Positions 10,471-22,080 are shown, counted from the first letter of the stretch. The stretch: 64,000 bases of DNA from Sphaerolaimus hirsutus (GCA_964036195.1 OZ038453.1:23150352-23214351); one strand, 5' to 3'. Program-made: numbers and translations. The notes: generated from the sequence alone by a model not told the origin.

Positions 10471-11421
10471 CACAATATTCACATGACTTTACAAATTTTT
10501 GACATTTTACATTCACATTACCTACGGTTACAGAGTGCAGGACTGGCCCCTGGTAAAAGAGGGTTCTATCAAACATGATCTCTAAAGACACAAAAACGCA
10601 TAAAACAACCTAACGAACAAATCTTAAAGTGATTGCGCACTTTCCCCGATTGACTTAAATTAGTGATTGAAACTAAAATTGAGTCACATATTTATCTGCC
10701 AAAAAGCATTTGAATTCACTTCCAACAAAAGTGACAACTGGAAAATAGAGAAATAATTGGCACGGTGCCAATAGCAAAATGCACGCAAAACATGGGCAAT
10801 CGATAATACAGTAACCAGCTGGACTCAGCTAACCAGCTGGACTCAGCTGGCCGCGTGCCAACGCTGTGTATGCAGTGTGTACCGCCATACCTAACTCAGC
10901 TGGCCGCGCGCCAATGCTCATTGTGTATATAAATGCAGTGTGTGTTTTAACACGCGTAAATAGGGGAAAGCGGACAGCTGTCGCGTGTAAATATATTTAG
11001 ACACACCCTCCAAGAAGTGTCAACATTCATGCAGAAGGCATGCAAATTGTCAATTGTGTGACAAAGTGTCAAAACTACAAAAATAAATTTTGTCCTTTTT
11101 TGTTTTAATTGACATTTTACATGACATTTGACACTTGACTTTACACATTTCAGGGCTCAAAGTTTTGATAAATATTTATGTGTATGAAAAAATCAACGTT
11201 GTATGTAGTTTACATAGCATTTGGGGTCAGTAATATGACAGCCGTTTTGTACATATGTAACTGTGTGCATGGATAACAAAAGTGAAAGTATTGTGAAAGT
11301 GGAATTACAGTGAAAGTATTTTGTGCATGGATAAAAAAAGTCAAGTAAAATGCCATGTAAAATACAAAATTTTCTTTTATGTTTTACTGGATGTTATGTA
11401 TTTTACATGACTTTTGACTTC

Positions 11422-11540
11422 CACTCGACACTTTCAAGTTATTTTCAGATATGAGTGAAGTGAAAAAAGTTGCACAATGAGAGTAGTGAACTTTTTCACT
11501 TCCCTCATATCTCAAAATCACTTGAAAAAGTGTCAAGTGA
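11422..11540. mobile_element. Palindromic AGTGAAGTGA MITE
   Basis: A near-perfect hairpin. The left arm reads CACTCGACACTTTCAAGT then ATTTTCAGATATGAGTGAAG; the right arm is its complement ending AAAGTGTCAAGTG. Further copies: 11,578-11,702, 22,681-22,808, 57,238-57,360 and 57,400-57,515. The arms themselves consist of repeated AGTGA words. Confidence 0.75.
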
Positions 11541-11577
11541 AAAAACGTTCAAATATAGCCATTTTTATGTTTTTTTT

Positions 11578-11702
11578 CACTTGACAATTTTTAGAGTGAT
11601 TTTTAGAGTGATATGAGTGAAGTGAAAAAAGTTCACTAATGTCATTGCAAAACGTTTTTCACTTCACTCATATCTGAAAATGACTTGAAAAAGTGTCAAG
11701 TG
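11578..11702. mobile_element. Palindromic AGTGAAGTGA MITE, second copy
   Basis: The same hairpin design as 11,422-11,540, in tandem with it and with a slightly longer left arm. The pair is duplicated as a unit at 57,238-57,515. Confidence 0.7.
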
Positions 11703-12252
11703 AAAAAACAGGGAAAATGTGAGTAATGGCCATTTGTGTATACTAGTACACCGCCATTTCCAACATAAAATAAAAAGTTGAGAAACCTATAATACTGTCA
11801 ATGAGATATTTGACATCAAACAGTAAAAACACAATTTTGTGGAAATGTAGCTAGCGCATTGAAAAAATGATGTACTTCCTTCAAAAGCACTTATTGAGTA
11901 GCATTTAGTGTAAACTAAGTGTCAAATGTAAAGTTCATTGCAAAGTCAATTGTCAATTCTCATGCAAAGTGCCAAATGTAAAGTAGAATGAAAGTATGAA
12001 AAAAAGTACAAAAACTTATATATATTTTTCCCGCCGCAACACCTGCACAGATACAAACAAATATAAATATGTTCCGTTGTGTGCAAATGTAGCACCATCG
12101 TTAGCGCTTGAAATGGCCGGTCGCCCCCAACCCCAGTGCGTTACTCACCCATACTCGCGTGCGTGTGAGCAACCGCTTTCAGATGGGTTATGGTAGTTTT
12201 CTATACTAAGTAAAGGATCAAAAGTCATGTAAAAGTAGACTTGGTGTCAGCA

Positions 12253-12757
12253 CAGGGGTCTCCAGGATTTTGGCCCTCGCGGGGGCTGGATAGATAGCAA
12301 ATCGCACCTCCGGAGGGATAGATAGCTGGAAAAATTTTCTGGGGGGGGCTGGGCGGGGGCTGGCGGGGGCACAATATATAGGCTTTTTCAAGGTTAAGAA
12401 GGCAGAAAGGGGAAAAATCGCTAATAATCAGTTGAAAGTAGCCAAAAGTAGGTATAAAATGGCTAAAAATAGGTATATAACCAAGTATATAGCCGGAAAG
12501 CACGATTTTGAAGGTGAAAAACTATAAAAAGGTGCGAACATTAGTGATTTTGAGCGAAAATTGGGGCAAAATTTCTCAAAAACCACTCCAGATAGATAGA
12601 TAGCTGAGCGATTTGGGGGGGGGTCTTTTGGGGTAGTAGCCAAAAATTTTGCCTCGGGATAGATAGATAGCTGAGCGACCTCCGGGATAGATAGATAGCT
12701 GGCCGATTTGGGGGGGGGCAGCCCCCCCCCCCCCAGCCCCCCCCTAGGAGACCCCTG
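12253..12757. mobile_element. hAT-like MITE, CAGGGGTCTCC ends
   Basis: Ends CAGGGGTCTCCAGG and CTAGGAGACCCCTG are flanked by TGTCAGCA on both sides. It has inserted into a 145-bp satellite-type unit whose two halves lie at 12,225-12,252 and 12,758-12,920. The interior repeats GATAGATAGCT between G-rich tracts. Confidence 0.9.
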
Positions 12758-12925
12758 TGTCAGCATGTTTGTGAGTATTTTCTTCAAGACGGAAAGAAAC
12801 CACAATCATCTAGAATATTTATATTTGTTTTTGTTGTCTGTTTTTTTTTTGCACAAAAGCATTGTAAAACATTTTATGGAACATTTTTGAACAAAAGTAG
12901 CCTAGGCGCCAGCAATTTTTTGTAT
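12758..12925 (+). repeat. Single 145-bp satellite-type unit
   Basis: Matches the units arrayed at 50,320-51,610: GCATGTTTGTGAGTATTTTC, a GACGGAAAGAAAC segment, TTTGCACAAAAGCATTG and a GTAGCCTAGGCGCCAGC junction. It is split by the insertion at 12,253-12,757. Confidence 0.7.
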
Positions 12926-13550
12926 TTTGCAAACATTTTGCCATTGTGTGCAAATGTAGCACAAAAATTTGTTTGCAAAATTCAAACTATTTAAAAAAAT
13001 TTGCCATCGTTAGTGCTTTAGCATTAGCGTTAGCCTGCTCAGAATAGGCCAAAAGCGTATGAATGAATGAATGAATGAATCATAGCATTATACACATACT
13101 TTGCATACGTGGTATTTGTATTTATTGAGTAAAAGTAAATACATTTTAACAATGATGCTCTAAATTTATAAATGGTCATTATGTCCAAATGTAGCACAAA
13201 TTTAGAAGTTCTATTTTACCTCTGATATTTTAATTGCCGATATTCCACGAAATAACAATGATTTTCTATTTACCTTCTTTTATGTAAAATTTAAAAAAAC
13301 AAGTACCCAAATACAAACACAAATAACAAATTTATTGATTAGTTATAACTTGTTTTATAAAAATATACTCACTTAGTTCATTTTATGTAGAAAAATTATT
13401 TGCCATGGAAAATTCATCAAAATTCGCAAATACCATTACATTTCATTGCTATTATTCCATGAAATATGATTGATATTTTGCCTTCTTTATTGAAAAAAAA
13501 CGTTTAAAAAACATGTAAAAAGTTACACTTATTCACTAGTTTACGGTAAT
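12926..13550. other. AT-rich non-coding stretch
   Basis: AT-rich sequence with a short AATG tetranucleotide run (about 13,062-13,080) and scattered TTTACTT words. I see no exon or structured element. Confidence 0.4.
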
Positions 13551-13551
13551 C

Positions 13552-13956
13552 CATAGTTGTTAAAACATTTTATGTTTATTTGATAAATACATGTACTCAA
13601 GTACTGAGTAAATACATTTACGTATACTTTGGAAAAAGTACCTGTACTCGTTTTTACGTATACTTTTTGAAGGTACTCAGAAAACGTATTTCAGATATGC
13701 TTTCTATATGCTTTTTCAAGGCATAGATGGAAAGAAAATGGAGAGATAGGAGATGGAGAATGGAGAATAGCTAAAAATAGGAAAAAGTTGTCAAAAATAG
13801 GCAAAAAACACACGAACTAGTGAATTTAAATGTCACAGTGATCAAAATGGTACAAAAATGAGTGATTTTGAGTGAAAATTGGGCAAAAATTCTCAAAAAT
13901 ACGTTTTCAAGGGATAAATACATTTTGAAAAAAGTTTGGTACTTTTAACAACTCTT
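13552..13956. mobile_element. TTTACG-iterating hAT-like MITE
   Basis: Ends CATAGTTGTTAAAAC and TTTTAACAACTCTT are flanked by CGGTAATC and CAGTAATC (7 of 8 match). The subterminal regions carry repeated ACGTATAC, TACTCAG and TTTACG words. It is related to 43,475-44,401 and 47,590-48,154. Confidence 0.75.
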
Positions 13957-14046
13957 CAGTAATCTCGCACTCAAAAATGCAATCAATATATAAAAATGAC
14001 AAATATATTCTCATGTCGGCGATGAAAACACCTCAATGCCAAAATA

Positions 14047-14167
14047 CCGTATTTGCTTGAATAGTTCCCCCCCCCCCCTTGAATAATTCCCCCCTCGATT
14101 AGTTCCCCCCCTCAAAAAAGTCTGACAAAATAATAATCCCCCAGGGGGATTATTCAAGCAAATATGG
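14047..14167. mobile_element. Short TA-target MITE, CCGTATTTGCTTGAATA
   Basis: Ends CCGTATTTGCTTGAATAG and TTATTCAAGCAAATATGG flank C-rich blocks, with TA on both sides. At 121 bp it is an internally shortened version of 14,723-15,070. Confidence 0.75.
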
Positions 14168-14722
14168 TATGTAAATACCTAAATATGTCATGTCAAACGA
14201 TGAAATCTAAAAAGCAATACCCTATATAAATGTTAATAATGATGATATATTTGAAATATTTATTACATTGAAAAGTGAATAAAATATTATATGAAATGAT
14301 ATAATTTTTCAATGATATTTACAATTTCAGCGATGAAAAATGTCTGTCCAAATAAATATATGCACCACGTTCTCTCTAGTACTAAACAGCGTCGAACCCT
14401 GCGACGACTGCAGAAGGCAAAAATAGGCAAAAATAGGCAAAAAACACAGGAACTAGTGAATTTAAACGTCACAGTGATCAAAATTGTACAAAAATGAGTG
14501 ATTTTGAGTGAAAATTGGGCAAAAATTCTCAAAAATACAAGGTAAGTAAAAATTCTCAAGGGATGAATACCTAAATAAATACTTTATGTGTATGTATATT
14601 TTGAAAAAAGTTTGGTACTTTTAACAACTCTTCAGTAATCTCGCACTCAAAAATGCAATCAATATAAAAAAATGACAAATATATTCTCATGTCGGCGATG
14701 AAAATACCTCAATGCCGAAATA

Positions 14723-15070
14723 CCGTATTTGCTTGAATAGTTCCCTCCCCTTGAAAAATTCCCCCCTCGAATAATTCCCCCCTGTAAGACGAGTGAGGAA
14801 ATAATAATTCCCCTGACGAATAATCCCCCCCTCAAGAGATTTGCTCAATTTATTGTGCCCAATTTGAACAAAAATGGCATGTTTTTGTGTGAATAAATCA
14901 TATTTCATCAAATGAGTTGATAGAAACATGGTTGAAATTTTTGAAAAAATAATAATTCCCCCCCTCGGATAATTCCCCCCCTCAAATAATTCCCCCCCTC
15001 GATTAGTTCCCCCCTCAAAAAAGTCTGACGAAATGATAATCCCCCAGGGGGATTATTCAAGCAAATACGG
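14723..15070. mobile_element. TA-target MITE, CCGTATTTGCTTGAATA
   Basis: Ends CCGTATTTGCTTGAATAG and TTATTCAAGCAAATACGG, flanked by TA. The interior has several C-rich blocks and a unique centre with ATTTGAACAAAAATGG, also present in 7,374-7,695. Confidence 0.75.
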
Positions 15071-15105
15071 TATGTAAATACCTAAATATGTCATGTCAAA
15101 CGATG

Positions 15106-16054
15106 AAATATATAAATGTATTCCCTATTTTTACAAAGTTTTTAATAATTTTGCAATGTTTAACTCATTTATATTTTGGATTAAATTGAGATGGGAAACG
15201 AAAGAATATTTTAATGATGTTTACGAGTTGACCTTGAAAAATGTCTGTAAATGTTTACGCACCACGTTCTCTCTAGCAAAAAGCACCGTCGAACCCTGCG
15301 ACGACTGCAGAAGGCACAATTTTCGTGCACACACTAACACATATATGGGGTGCTGAATTGCACATAAGGCATAGACACCTTTGACCGATTCAGCACAAAA
15401 GCTGCATTTTTAAAATACAGCGACAGGATCTCAAATTGATTTGCATGTGCAAATAGGGGATTTTGTAAGTACCAGGGGTATCTTGAATTTCGACCCTCTA
15501 AGTGGTTGGATGGATAGCAAATCGCTCCTCCGGAGGGATAGATAGCTGAAAATTTTTCTGGGGTGGGGGGGTTGGGGGTTGTGGTGGTTCGATATATAGG
15601 CGTTTTCGGGGTATAGCAGGAAGAAAAGGGAGAAAAATCGCTAAAAGTAGGTGTAAAATAGCTAAAAAATGGTATACAAGAGCATTTAGTACTAAAAACA
15701 GCTGAAAATAGACAAATAGGAACCAGAACTATGATTTTGGAAGTGAAATTCTATAAAAAGGTATGAAAAATAGCGATTTTGAGCGAAAATTGGGGTATAG
15801 TTTCTCAAAAATCGCTCCAGATAGGTTTATGGGGGGGGGGGGGTCCCCCCCATTCGAGATCTGTGGCAAGTACCCACATTCAATTAAGTGTAAATGTGCC
15901 ATGGTGCTTTTGGCGCTTGGCGCCATTTTGCTGTGGCGCCATTGGCGCTTGGCGCTAGTGTTTTTAAAAGCTCCACATAATTGACAATCCACAGGATTGA
16001 TCGATGCAGAAAGATGTGTGTAAAATGTAATTTTGCAAAGAAAATACATTCTAA
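15106..16054. other. Non-coding repeats: shared block, CAGGGGT relic, GGCGC block
   Basis: The block at 15,262-15,410 (AACCCTGCGACGACTGCAG ... GGGGTGCTGAATTGC) recurs at 52,883-53,030 and 63,166-63,313. From 15,472 to about 15,840 is a GATAGATAGCT-type relic starting CAGGGGTATC. From 15,895 to 15,965 is a degenerate GGCGC block like that at 30,370-30,440. No exon recognised. Confidence 0.5.
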
Positions 16055-16495
16055 AATACATCCAATGGTGTCTCACGAGTTCTTTTATTGGCGATATTAT
16101 TTTAATTCAACTTAGAAATAAAGTGATAACCTGACAACTTAACAAAACATGTAAATTTTATATGAAAAGTTTTTGTCGTGTCAATTTGATCCATGTGAAT
16201 CGCAATGTTAAAAGCTGCAGGAAGGACATTTAACAGAACAGCAAACTGTATCAGAAGGAATCAATTTCAATAAACTTTTGCATGGCTGCTAGTGTCAACA
16301 AAAAAAACTTTTGCGGAAAATGGGAAGGTAGAAATTTTCAGCTGCGGGAAGATGGGAAGGTAAAAATTTGTCCCGCGGAAAACCGAAATGGAAAAATGGA
16401 AAGTTGGCACCCGAGTGGCAGCGTGAGTTTTTTATCTTCCAGTGTGCACTACTTTAACATGGCGCTGTGTCATTACGCATGTAAACCCATCATAA
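16055..16495 (+). repeat. Third copy of the 4,140-4,580 segment
   Basis: Starts ATCCAATGGTGTCTCACGAG and ends near AAACCCATCAT. It matches 4,140-4,580 and 28,757-29,160, including the GGGAAGGT insert. It is a partial copy separate from the A/B pair. Confidence 0.8.
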
Positions 16496-16531
16496 CGATA
16501 GGTTAAGTTTAATACACATGCATGCATATAT

Positions 16532-17614
16532 GGGGAGTTTCGTTCCAAATGTGCACAAGCGCCAAATCCAGAAAAATAGAGTTAGGCGTGGATTTGACCT
16601 CCACGTATAGTTTTTCACATTTAAGAAAAAAATCAGCGTTTCATTTCCAAAAGTACACACGTGAATTTCGAAATCTATTTTGCACTTTATATCGAATACG
16701 CGTGTGTATATTGATCTGAAAATTTAGGTAGGGGTAGGGTGTCAACAAAAACTTTTTGGCGGAAAACGGAAACGGAAACGGAAAAAAATTAGCACTTGCC
16801 GGAAAACGGAAACGGAAACGGAAAAAAATTTGCACCTGCCAGAAAACGGAAAACGGAAAAATGACAGGCCGGAAAACGGAAACGGAAACAGAAAAATTTG
16901 CTGAAATTTTGCCGGAAACGGAAAAAATTTGCTGAAATTTTGCCGGAAACGGAAAAAAAATTGTAGAAAGTTATCCAGAAATCAAAAAAATTGCAGAAAT
17001 CTTGCTAGAAATAGAAACAATTCACATAATTGAGAACCTGCATTTATGTTTACCAGTTTGGCTGAACACAAGGAATTGCGCCAGAATATGAAAAAAAGTT
17101 TGAAAAACAGACAATTGAGCCAGAAAATGAAAAAAAGGCGGAAAAACTGAAATTTTAGCCGGAAAACGGAAAATGAGCCGGAAAAACGGAAACGGAAACG
17201 GAAAAAAAATTGAGCAGCCGGAAAACGGAAACGGAAAAAAATTTGCCCGCGGAAAGCGGAAACGGAAAACGGAAAGTTGACACCCTAGGTAGGGGTACTT
17301 TTACACACGGGCTTTGCAGTGGTGTAATTGGTTTTTGCCTACGATGCACCGTTAAGAAGTAATTTAACTTAAATTTTCAAATGTACAGATTTGTTCCCAA
17401 TTTTAGGTGAATTCTCAAATATAACATAACTCCCTAAATATTTGCCGGCCGACAAAATTTGTAAATACAATACTTGTAGAGAAATGTCCGATTTATCTGA
17501 AAAGTGAAGGGCAATCTTGATCGCCTAAACATGGCGCAAAACATGGCATACATAAAATGCTATTTTGAAAAATTGAAAATTGTGGATATATGCGTTTTTG
17601 GAATGAAAGTCCCC
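16532..17614. mobile_element. 4-bp-target element, GGGGAGTTT ends, with nested insertion
   Basis: Ends GGGGAGTTTCGTTCC and GGAATGAAAGTCCCC are flanked by ATAT. The related 18,860-19,603 has similar ends flanked by AACT, so a 4-bp target duplication is likely. It is interrupted by the element at 16,735-17,287. Known 4-bp superfamilies include Sola and Chapaev; the sequence alone does not decide between them. Confidence 0.65.
16735..17287 (+). mobile_element. GGAAAACGG-iterating hAT-like element
   Basis: Ends TAGGGTGTCAACAAAAAC and GGAAAGTTGACACCCTA are flanked by GGTAGGGG on both sides. The paralogous empty site is at 19,270-19,290. The interior repeats GGAAAACGGAAACGG and GCCGGAAA words, all in one orientation even though the tips are inverted. 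Non-coding. Confidence 0.9.
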
Positions 17615-17785
17615 ATATGGTAGACAGTGGTGTGAATGACAATGCCAGGCAGCCCATTGCGCAGTGCCCAAATGAATCTATAGCATTGTTTTGGATGCCG
17701 ATTTAATCCAACGTTTCTGGCATCCATTGTTTTTGGGTGTTTTGGGACAATTTGTGAAATATCAGGGAAAAAAACCCTGAAAAGC

Positions 17786-17943
17786 AATTTTTAGGCCTAA
17801 ATCACGATCCCGAAAGGTCAATCACGATCCCTATCCGAAATTTCAAAAATCCAATCCCGATCCCGAAAGGTCAATCCCGATCCCGATCCCGAAATCTCAA
17901 AAAAACAATCCCGATCCCGAAAAGTCATTCCCGTTTGAACCCT
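17786..17943. mobile_element. CGGGAT-iterating element remnant
   Basis: Dense repeats of CCCGATCCCGAAAGGTCAAT end at GTTTGAACCCTA. Read in reverse the end is TAGGGTTCAAACGGGAATG, a YARNG-type start. The left border is not clear. Similar words occur at 9,490-9,590. Confidence 0.5.
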
Positions 17944-17991
17944 ACCCCTGATGTCGATAATGTCAATAAAAAATGACATCATAAATCACAG

Positions 17992-18137
17992 CCACATCTC
18001 AAATACGGCCGGGCCGCAATTGGACACTAATGCGCCAAATTCCAAAACGTCTCTGCAAGCGGATAGACAGCGCTATGGAAGCGGCACGAGTTCAATAAAG
18101 GCTACATTTGCCGCACTTTTTGACAAGACACAAAGGG
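17992..18137 (+). CDS. Candidate exon of the unknown Ser/Gln-rich gene
   Basis: Open from the acceptor ATCACAG to donor G|GTGCAA. It starts with one base of a split codon and ends with one base, which fits the start of the next exon at 18,498. The translation includes NTAGPQLDTNAP, QADRQRYGSGTSS and ATFAALFDKTQRG. Composition and the absence of repeats look protein-coding, but the acceptor pyrimidine tract is weak. Function unknown. Confidence 0.5.
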
Positions 18138-18497
18138 GTGCAAAAGGGGGTTAGGTTGGGGGTCAACTAATGGGGGTGCTGATATTTTATTTGGGTGGGG
18201 TAATTTTGACTGCTTTCGACGGGTTTCTTTCAATCTAACATTTTGACGGATTTTGCAAAAGAATTGCGCACACAATTTTGAATTTCTACATGATTATTGA
18301 TACACAATGAATGAAAAATGTTTAACTTGCATTGAACGACATATCAAATATTTGCATGGTCCCGGGGTGGCACACTTTACACTATGACATACGCTAATGT
18401 TGAAGTTTTAACTGCTAAATAATGTATTTCACCGCACTTTTCGAATCAAAAGTAGCAACGGTTTGGCATGTAATCAATCACTGACCGCACTTCACAG

Positions 18498-18770
18498 GAG
18501 CAAAAACATCCACAGGGAATGCAGCCCAAAATTATCCCGAATATCCCCATACAATGTTCACATCGAGTTGTAACACCGCCGTGCAAAAAAGTTTGGATGC
18601 GCACAGCACTGCTCAAGTTGATTCGGACAATTCCAGTCAAATTTTCGTGTCTGGCAAGCTGCCAAGATCTTCCAGTGTTTCTTCAAAACGAAGGAAGACT
18701 TTCAATTTCGGCAGACAGCAGAGTACTTTGAGCAGGACCAGTTGTGAAACCAGGCAGTTTTCGTTTGCTG
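18498..18770 (+). CDS. Candidate exon of the unknown Ser-rich gene
   Basis: An open frame of about 90 codons ends at donor GCTG|GTGGGT after one base of a codon. The acceptor is uncertain (18,498, 18,516 or 18,525), but all three keep the same frame. The translation contains TSTGNAAQNYPEYPH, SGKLPRSSSVSSKRRK, TFNFGRQQSTLSR and CETRQFSFA. A basic, Ser-rich, presumably phosphorylatable patch is visible. The ending phase matches the exon at 22,149. I do not recognise the family. Confidence 0.55.
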
Positions 18771-18859
18771 GTGGGTCGTGTTTTTTATAAAATATTGAAG
18801 TTTTTAAATGTTTTTTTTGCTTATCTTGCATAACAATGCATTTTTGTGAATGAACAACT

Positions 18860-19603
18860 GGGGAGTTCCATTCTAAAAGTTCACAAGTGCCAAATCCAGA
18901 AAAATCGAGTTAAGCGTGGATTTGATCGCCACGTATAGTTTTTCACATTTTAGAAAAAAATCAGCGTTATAGTCCATTTCGTTCCCGAGATACAGTGGTA
19001 CCGTTTTTCAGAAAAATCACAATTTTCACATAGAAAGTGCACATATCCATCTCAGATCCCCTATGAAAAACAGTACTTTCATTTCGTAAGTGCACATATC
19101 CAAAAAATAGTTTCATTTCCAAAAATGCACGCGTGCTTCGGCGTGGCCGCGAAGAGCTGGCCGGAATTCCCATACAAAAAAAGTTTCATTTCCAAACATG
19201 CATACGTGAATTTCCAAATCTATTTTGCACTATAAATCAAATATGCGTGCATATATTGATCTGAAAATTTAGGTAGAGGTACTTTTAGACACGGGCTTTG
19301 CGGTGATGTGATTCGTTTTATCTTACGAAGCACCGTTAAGAAGTTATTAACCATTTAATTTCAAATGTTCAGATTTGTTCCCAATTTTGGGTGACTTACA
19401 AATGTCACAGAACTCCCTAAATATTTCCCGGCCAACAAAATTTGTGATTACAAAAATTGTAGAGAAATGTCGGATCTATCTGAAAAGTGCGGGGCAAGCG
19501 TCGTCCCCCAAACATAGCGCCGTCGGGCCAGCGTCAAACTTGAAAATGCAATTTTGAAAAATCGAAAAACTTGGATATATGCATTTTTATAATAAAACTC
19601 CCC
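18860..19603. mobile_element. 4-bp-target element, GGGGAGTT ends
   Basis: Ends GGGGAGTTCCATTCTAAAAG and ATAATAAAACTCCCC are flanked by AACT. It is paralogous to 16,532-17,614 outside the nested element, and gives the empty site (AGGTAGAGGTACTTTTAG) for that insertion. It lies in the intron between the exons at 18,498 and 22,149. Confidence 0.65.
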
Positions 19604-19689
19604 AACTGATTCGTGACGTTATCAAAAATGATAAAAAATTGTTGGGTAAAATAAAAACGGTTTCAAACATGAAACATTGTAGTTTGTAC

Positions 19690-20710
19690 TCGACTCCGCC
19701 CAGGGGTTTAGTGGATTTCAACCCCTTCGGGGGTTCATATAAATAGCTAATCGCTTCTCCGTAGGGATAGATAGCTGAAAAAAAATTTGGGGTGGGGGGT
19801 TCACGGGGGTTCAATATATAGGCTTTTCCAAGGTATAGAAGGAAGAAAAAAGAAAAAAAATCGCTAAAAGTAGGTGAAAAACAGCTCAAAATAGGTATGT
19901 AAGGCACATATAGTGCACAAAATAGCTGGGAAAAAAACAACACTAGCGATTTTGGAGGTGAAAAACTATAAAAGGTATGATAGTTAGCGATATTGAGTGA
20001 ATATCGGGGTGAAATTTCTCAAAAAATCGCTCCAGATAGATAGATAGCCGGCCGATTTGGGGGGTAACCCCTAGGGTGTCAAAAAAAATTTTTTACGGAA
20101 AACGGAAACGGAAAAATTTATTCAGCGGCCGGAAAACGGAAAAAAATTTGAACTTGGCGGAAAACGGAAACGGAAAAAAAATTTCAGCGGCCGGAAAACG
20201 GAAAAAGAGGCCGGAAAAACGGAAAAATCAAATTTGCATGGAAATAAAAAAACTTGCTGAAATTTTGCTGGAAAATGGATAAAATTTGCTGAAATTTTGC
20301 TGGAAGTGGAAAAAATTTGCAGTAATTTTGCTGGAAACAGAAAATTTTTCACATGATTGACAATCTGCATGAATTTTTACCAGTTTGGCTGATCTGAAAA
20401 CAGAAAGTTGAGCCAGAAAAAGGTAAAATGAGGTGGAAAAATGGAAAATTGAGGCGGAAAATGGAAAAAAGGTGGAAAAACTGGAAATTGAGGCGGAAAA
20501 CGGAAAAAAGGCGGAAAAACTGAAAATTTAGCTGGAAAACAGAAAATGAGCCGGAAAAACGGAAACGGAAAAAAAAGGTGCCGGAAAACGGAACGGAAAA
20601 CGGAAAAAAAGTTTCAGCAGCCGGAAAACGGAACGGAAAACGGAAAAAATTTGGCTGCGGAATACGGAAACGGGAAACGGAAATTTGACACCCTAGTAAC
20701 CCCCCTCCAT
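19690..20710. mobile_element. GATAGATAGCT-type element relic, interrupted
   Basis: The left part begins near CAGGGGTTTAGTGG and contains GATAGATAGCTGAAAA. The right part ends in GGGGGGTAACCCC-rich sequence. It is a diverged relative of 35-476 and is split by the element at 20,072-20,695. Confidence 0.5.
20072..20695 (+). mobile_element. GGAAAACGG-iterating hAT-like element
   Basis: Ends TAGGGTGTCAAAAAAAATTT and GGAAATTTGACACCCTA are flanked by GTAACCCC on both sides. The interior is unidirectional GGAAAACGGAAACGG, GCCGGAAAAC and GGCGGAAAA. The second member with a perfect duplication defines the family boundaries independently of 16,735-17,287. Confidence 0.9.
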
Positions 20711-22080
20711 ACTGAACCCGTGACTCCGCCTTTTTCAACATAGTATTTTTTTCTGAAAGTACGTGCATAAGTAACCAGTTCGCAATTTATCGACTTAGAC
20801 ATAAGTAAACTGGTGGAAAATATAAATGAGAAAATCAATTTATTGTATTTTACAGATCCCACATGAAAGCTGTCAGGCTGTCATCTTGTGTGAGGGTGAC
20901 CCCAAGTGTTCACTATATATACCCTAGGAGGCACCCCCCTCAGGCCACCCTTGGTGCAGAAAATAATTTTTTTATCATTTTTTTCTGGAAAATATAAATG
21001 AGAATTCCATACAAATTTTTGTTCCCGATGAAATTTATATTTTTTATAAATTTTTTTCTAGACACTTTAGACAAAAAAGTTTTTTTGACTTTGGTAGAGT
21101 GTAAGTATGTGCAACTTTTCTACCCCATCAGAAACCCCATAAGCCCCACACAATGATGGCGTTGTTGATCAAATTAGAAAAAATTTTTGGAGAAAAACGT
21201 AGGTTAGAAAAAGTGGACAATCCACTATCCCAAGCTATTTATGGAGCACATGGGGGCCAGAATTGGCTCGCTCAGTGTCAGGGGCAACATATGGCTGCTC
21301 CTGGGCCCCGTTTTTGCACTTATGTATTTTTTATAGCAAATGATAAAAACAGCCCTGTGTAAAGAGGGCACTCATGTGACAGCGCGTCCAGCGCCTGCAG
21401 TGTCATGATGCTAATCACAAAATACTTGTGCCCATTCAATGTGGGCACTAATTATCTGATAAAAACCTATAGGGGCCGATGGGCAATGTGCCCTGTATCT
21501 AGTGTGACTGGCCCAGACAAATAAAGAGGTCATGTCCAGAAAATCAAAAATCACAGTTTTTTAATTACAACCACAATTTAGGTAATCACAAAGTTTAAAA
21601 TCATTGTTGACATGGCTTCGTGGCACATGTCTGTATATTGGGGGTAATTTTTGTGTGGGGGGTGGGCTGGGGGTCAAAATATACCCCCTACTTACCAGTG
21701 AGTCAAACAATGTCTTTGGGCAAGCCACAAGGAAATTTTTTTTTTGAAAAAGCACCAACACAAGTGTATTCATCACTTGTGTTGTCAGCACACCAAAAAA
21801 AGGCTGCACACTTTACCACAGCCACATTTTGTGTGTTTTTTTTGAAAATTCTCATTTATATTTTCCGGGAAAAAATTGGCAAAATTTTTTCATTTATCTG
21901 TAGCAGCAGAACAGGGGGGTGCCATGGGGTGCCACTTGGCATTTATGTAGGCAAATGTTGTGGGCACCCCCACAACAAATGGCAGCCATATTGGGCTGCA
22001 CGTTTCCCTGTGAGATTGTTACGAAAAATGAGGTACCTGATTTCTCATTTAAATGTGCCACCAGTTTAACTTCGCATGCA
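20711..22080. other. Intronic, unassigned sequence with an inverted pair
   Basis: CTGGAAAATATAAATGAG at about 20,985 and its complement ending TTTATATTTTCC at about 21,850 form an inverted pair, possibly marking a large element. Short open frames (up to 149 codons at 21,620-22,069) have no recognisable domains. It lies within the intron before the exon at 22,149. Confidence 0.35.

Larger units (their letters stand above)
9864..11995 (+). repeat. Segmental duplication, copy 1 (with 53,499-57,808)
   Basis: Nearly identical to 53,499-54,900 and, after interruptions, to 55,483-55,620 and 57,238-57,808. It includes a CACACTAG MITE (10,275-10,470) and two palindromic MITEs (11,422-11,540, 11,578-11,702). 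No exon was recognised; the 121-codon minus-strand open frame at 10,008-10,373 overlaps the MITE and has no supporting features. Confidence 0.85.
13780..15105 (+). repeat. Local direct duplication
   Basis: The block starting AGGCAAAAAACACA, with GTGAATTTAAA, TCACAGTGATCAAAA and GTTTGGTACTTTTAAC, occurs at 13,799-14,150 and again at 14,431-15,070. Each half ends in a TA-type element followed by TATGTAAATACCTAAATATG. The duplication includes the right end of the MITE at 13,552. No gene. Confidence 0.75.

Noticed and set aside
14390..15310. GTCGAACCCTGCGAC as a possible tRNA T-arm
   Set aside because: No acceptor stem, anticodon arm or A/B boxes fit around it. It is part of a dispersed repeat also at 52,915 and 63,198.
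21620..22069. 149-codon plus-strand open frame
   Set aside because: No domain and low-complexity runs. It overlaps open frames on both strands and sits in intron sequence between two better supported exons.
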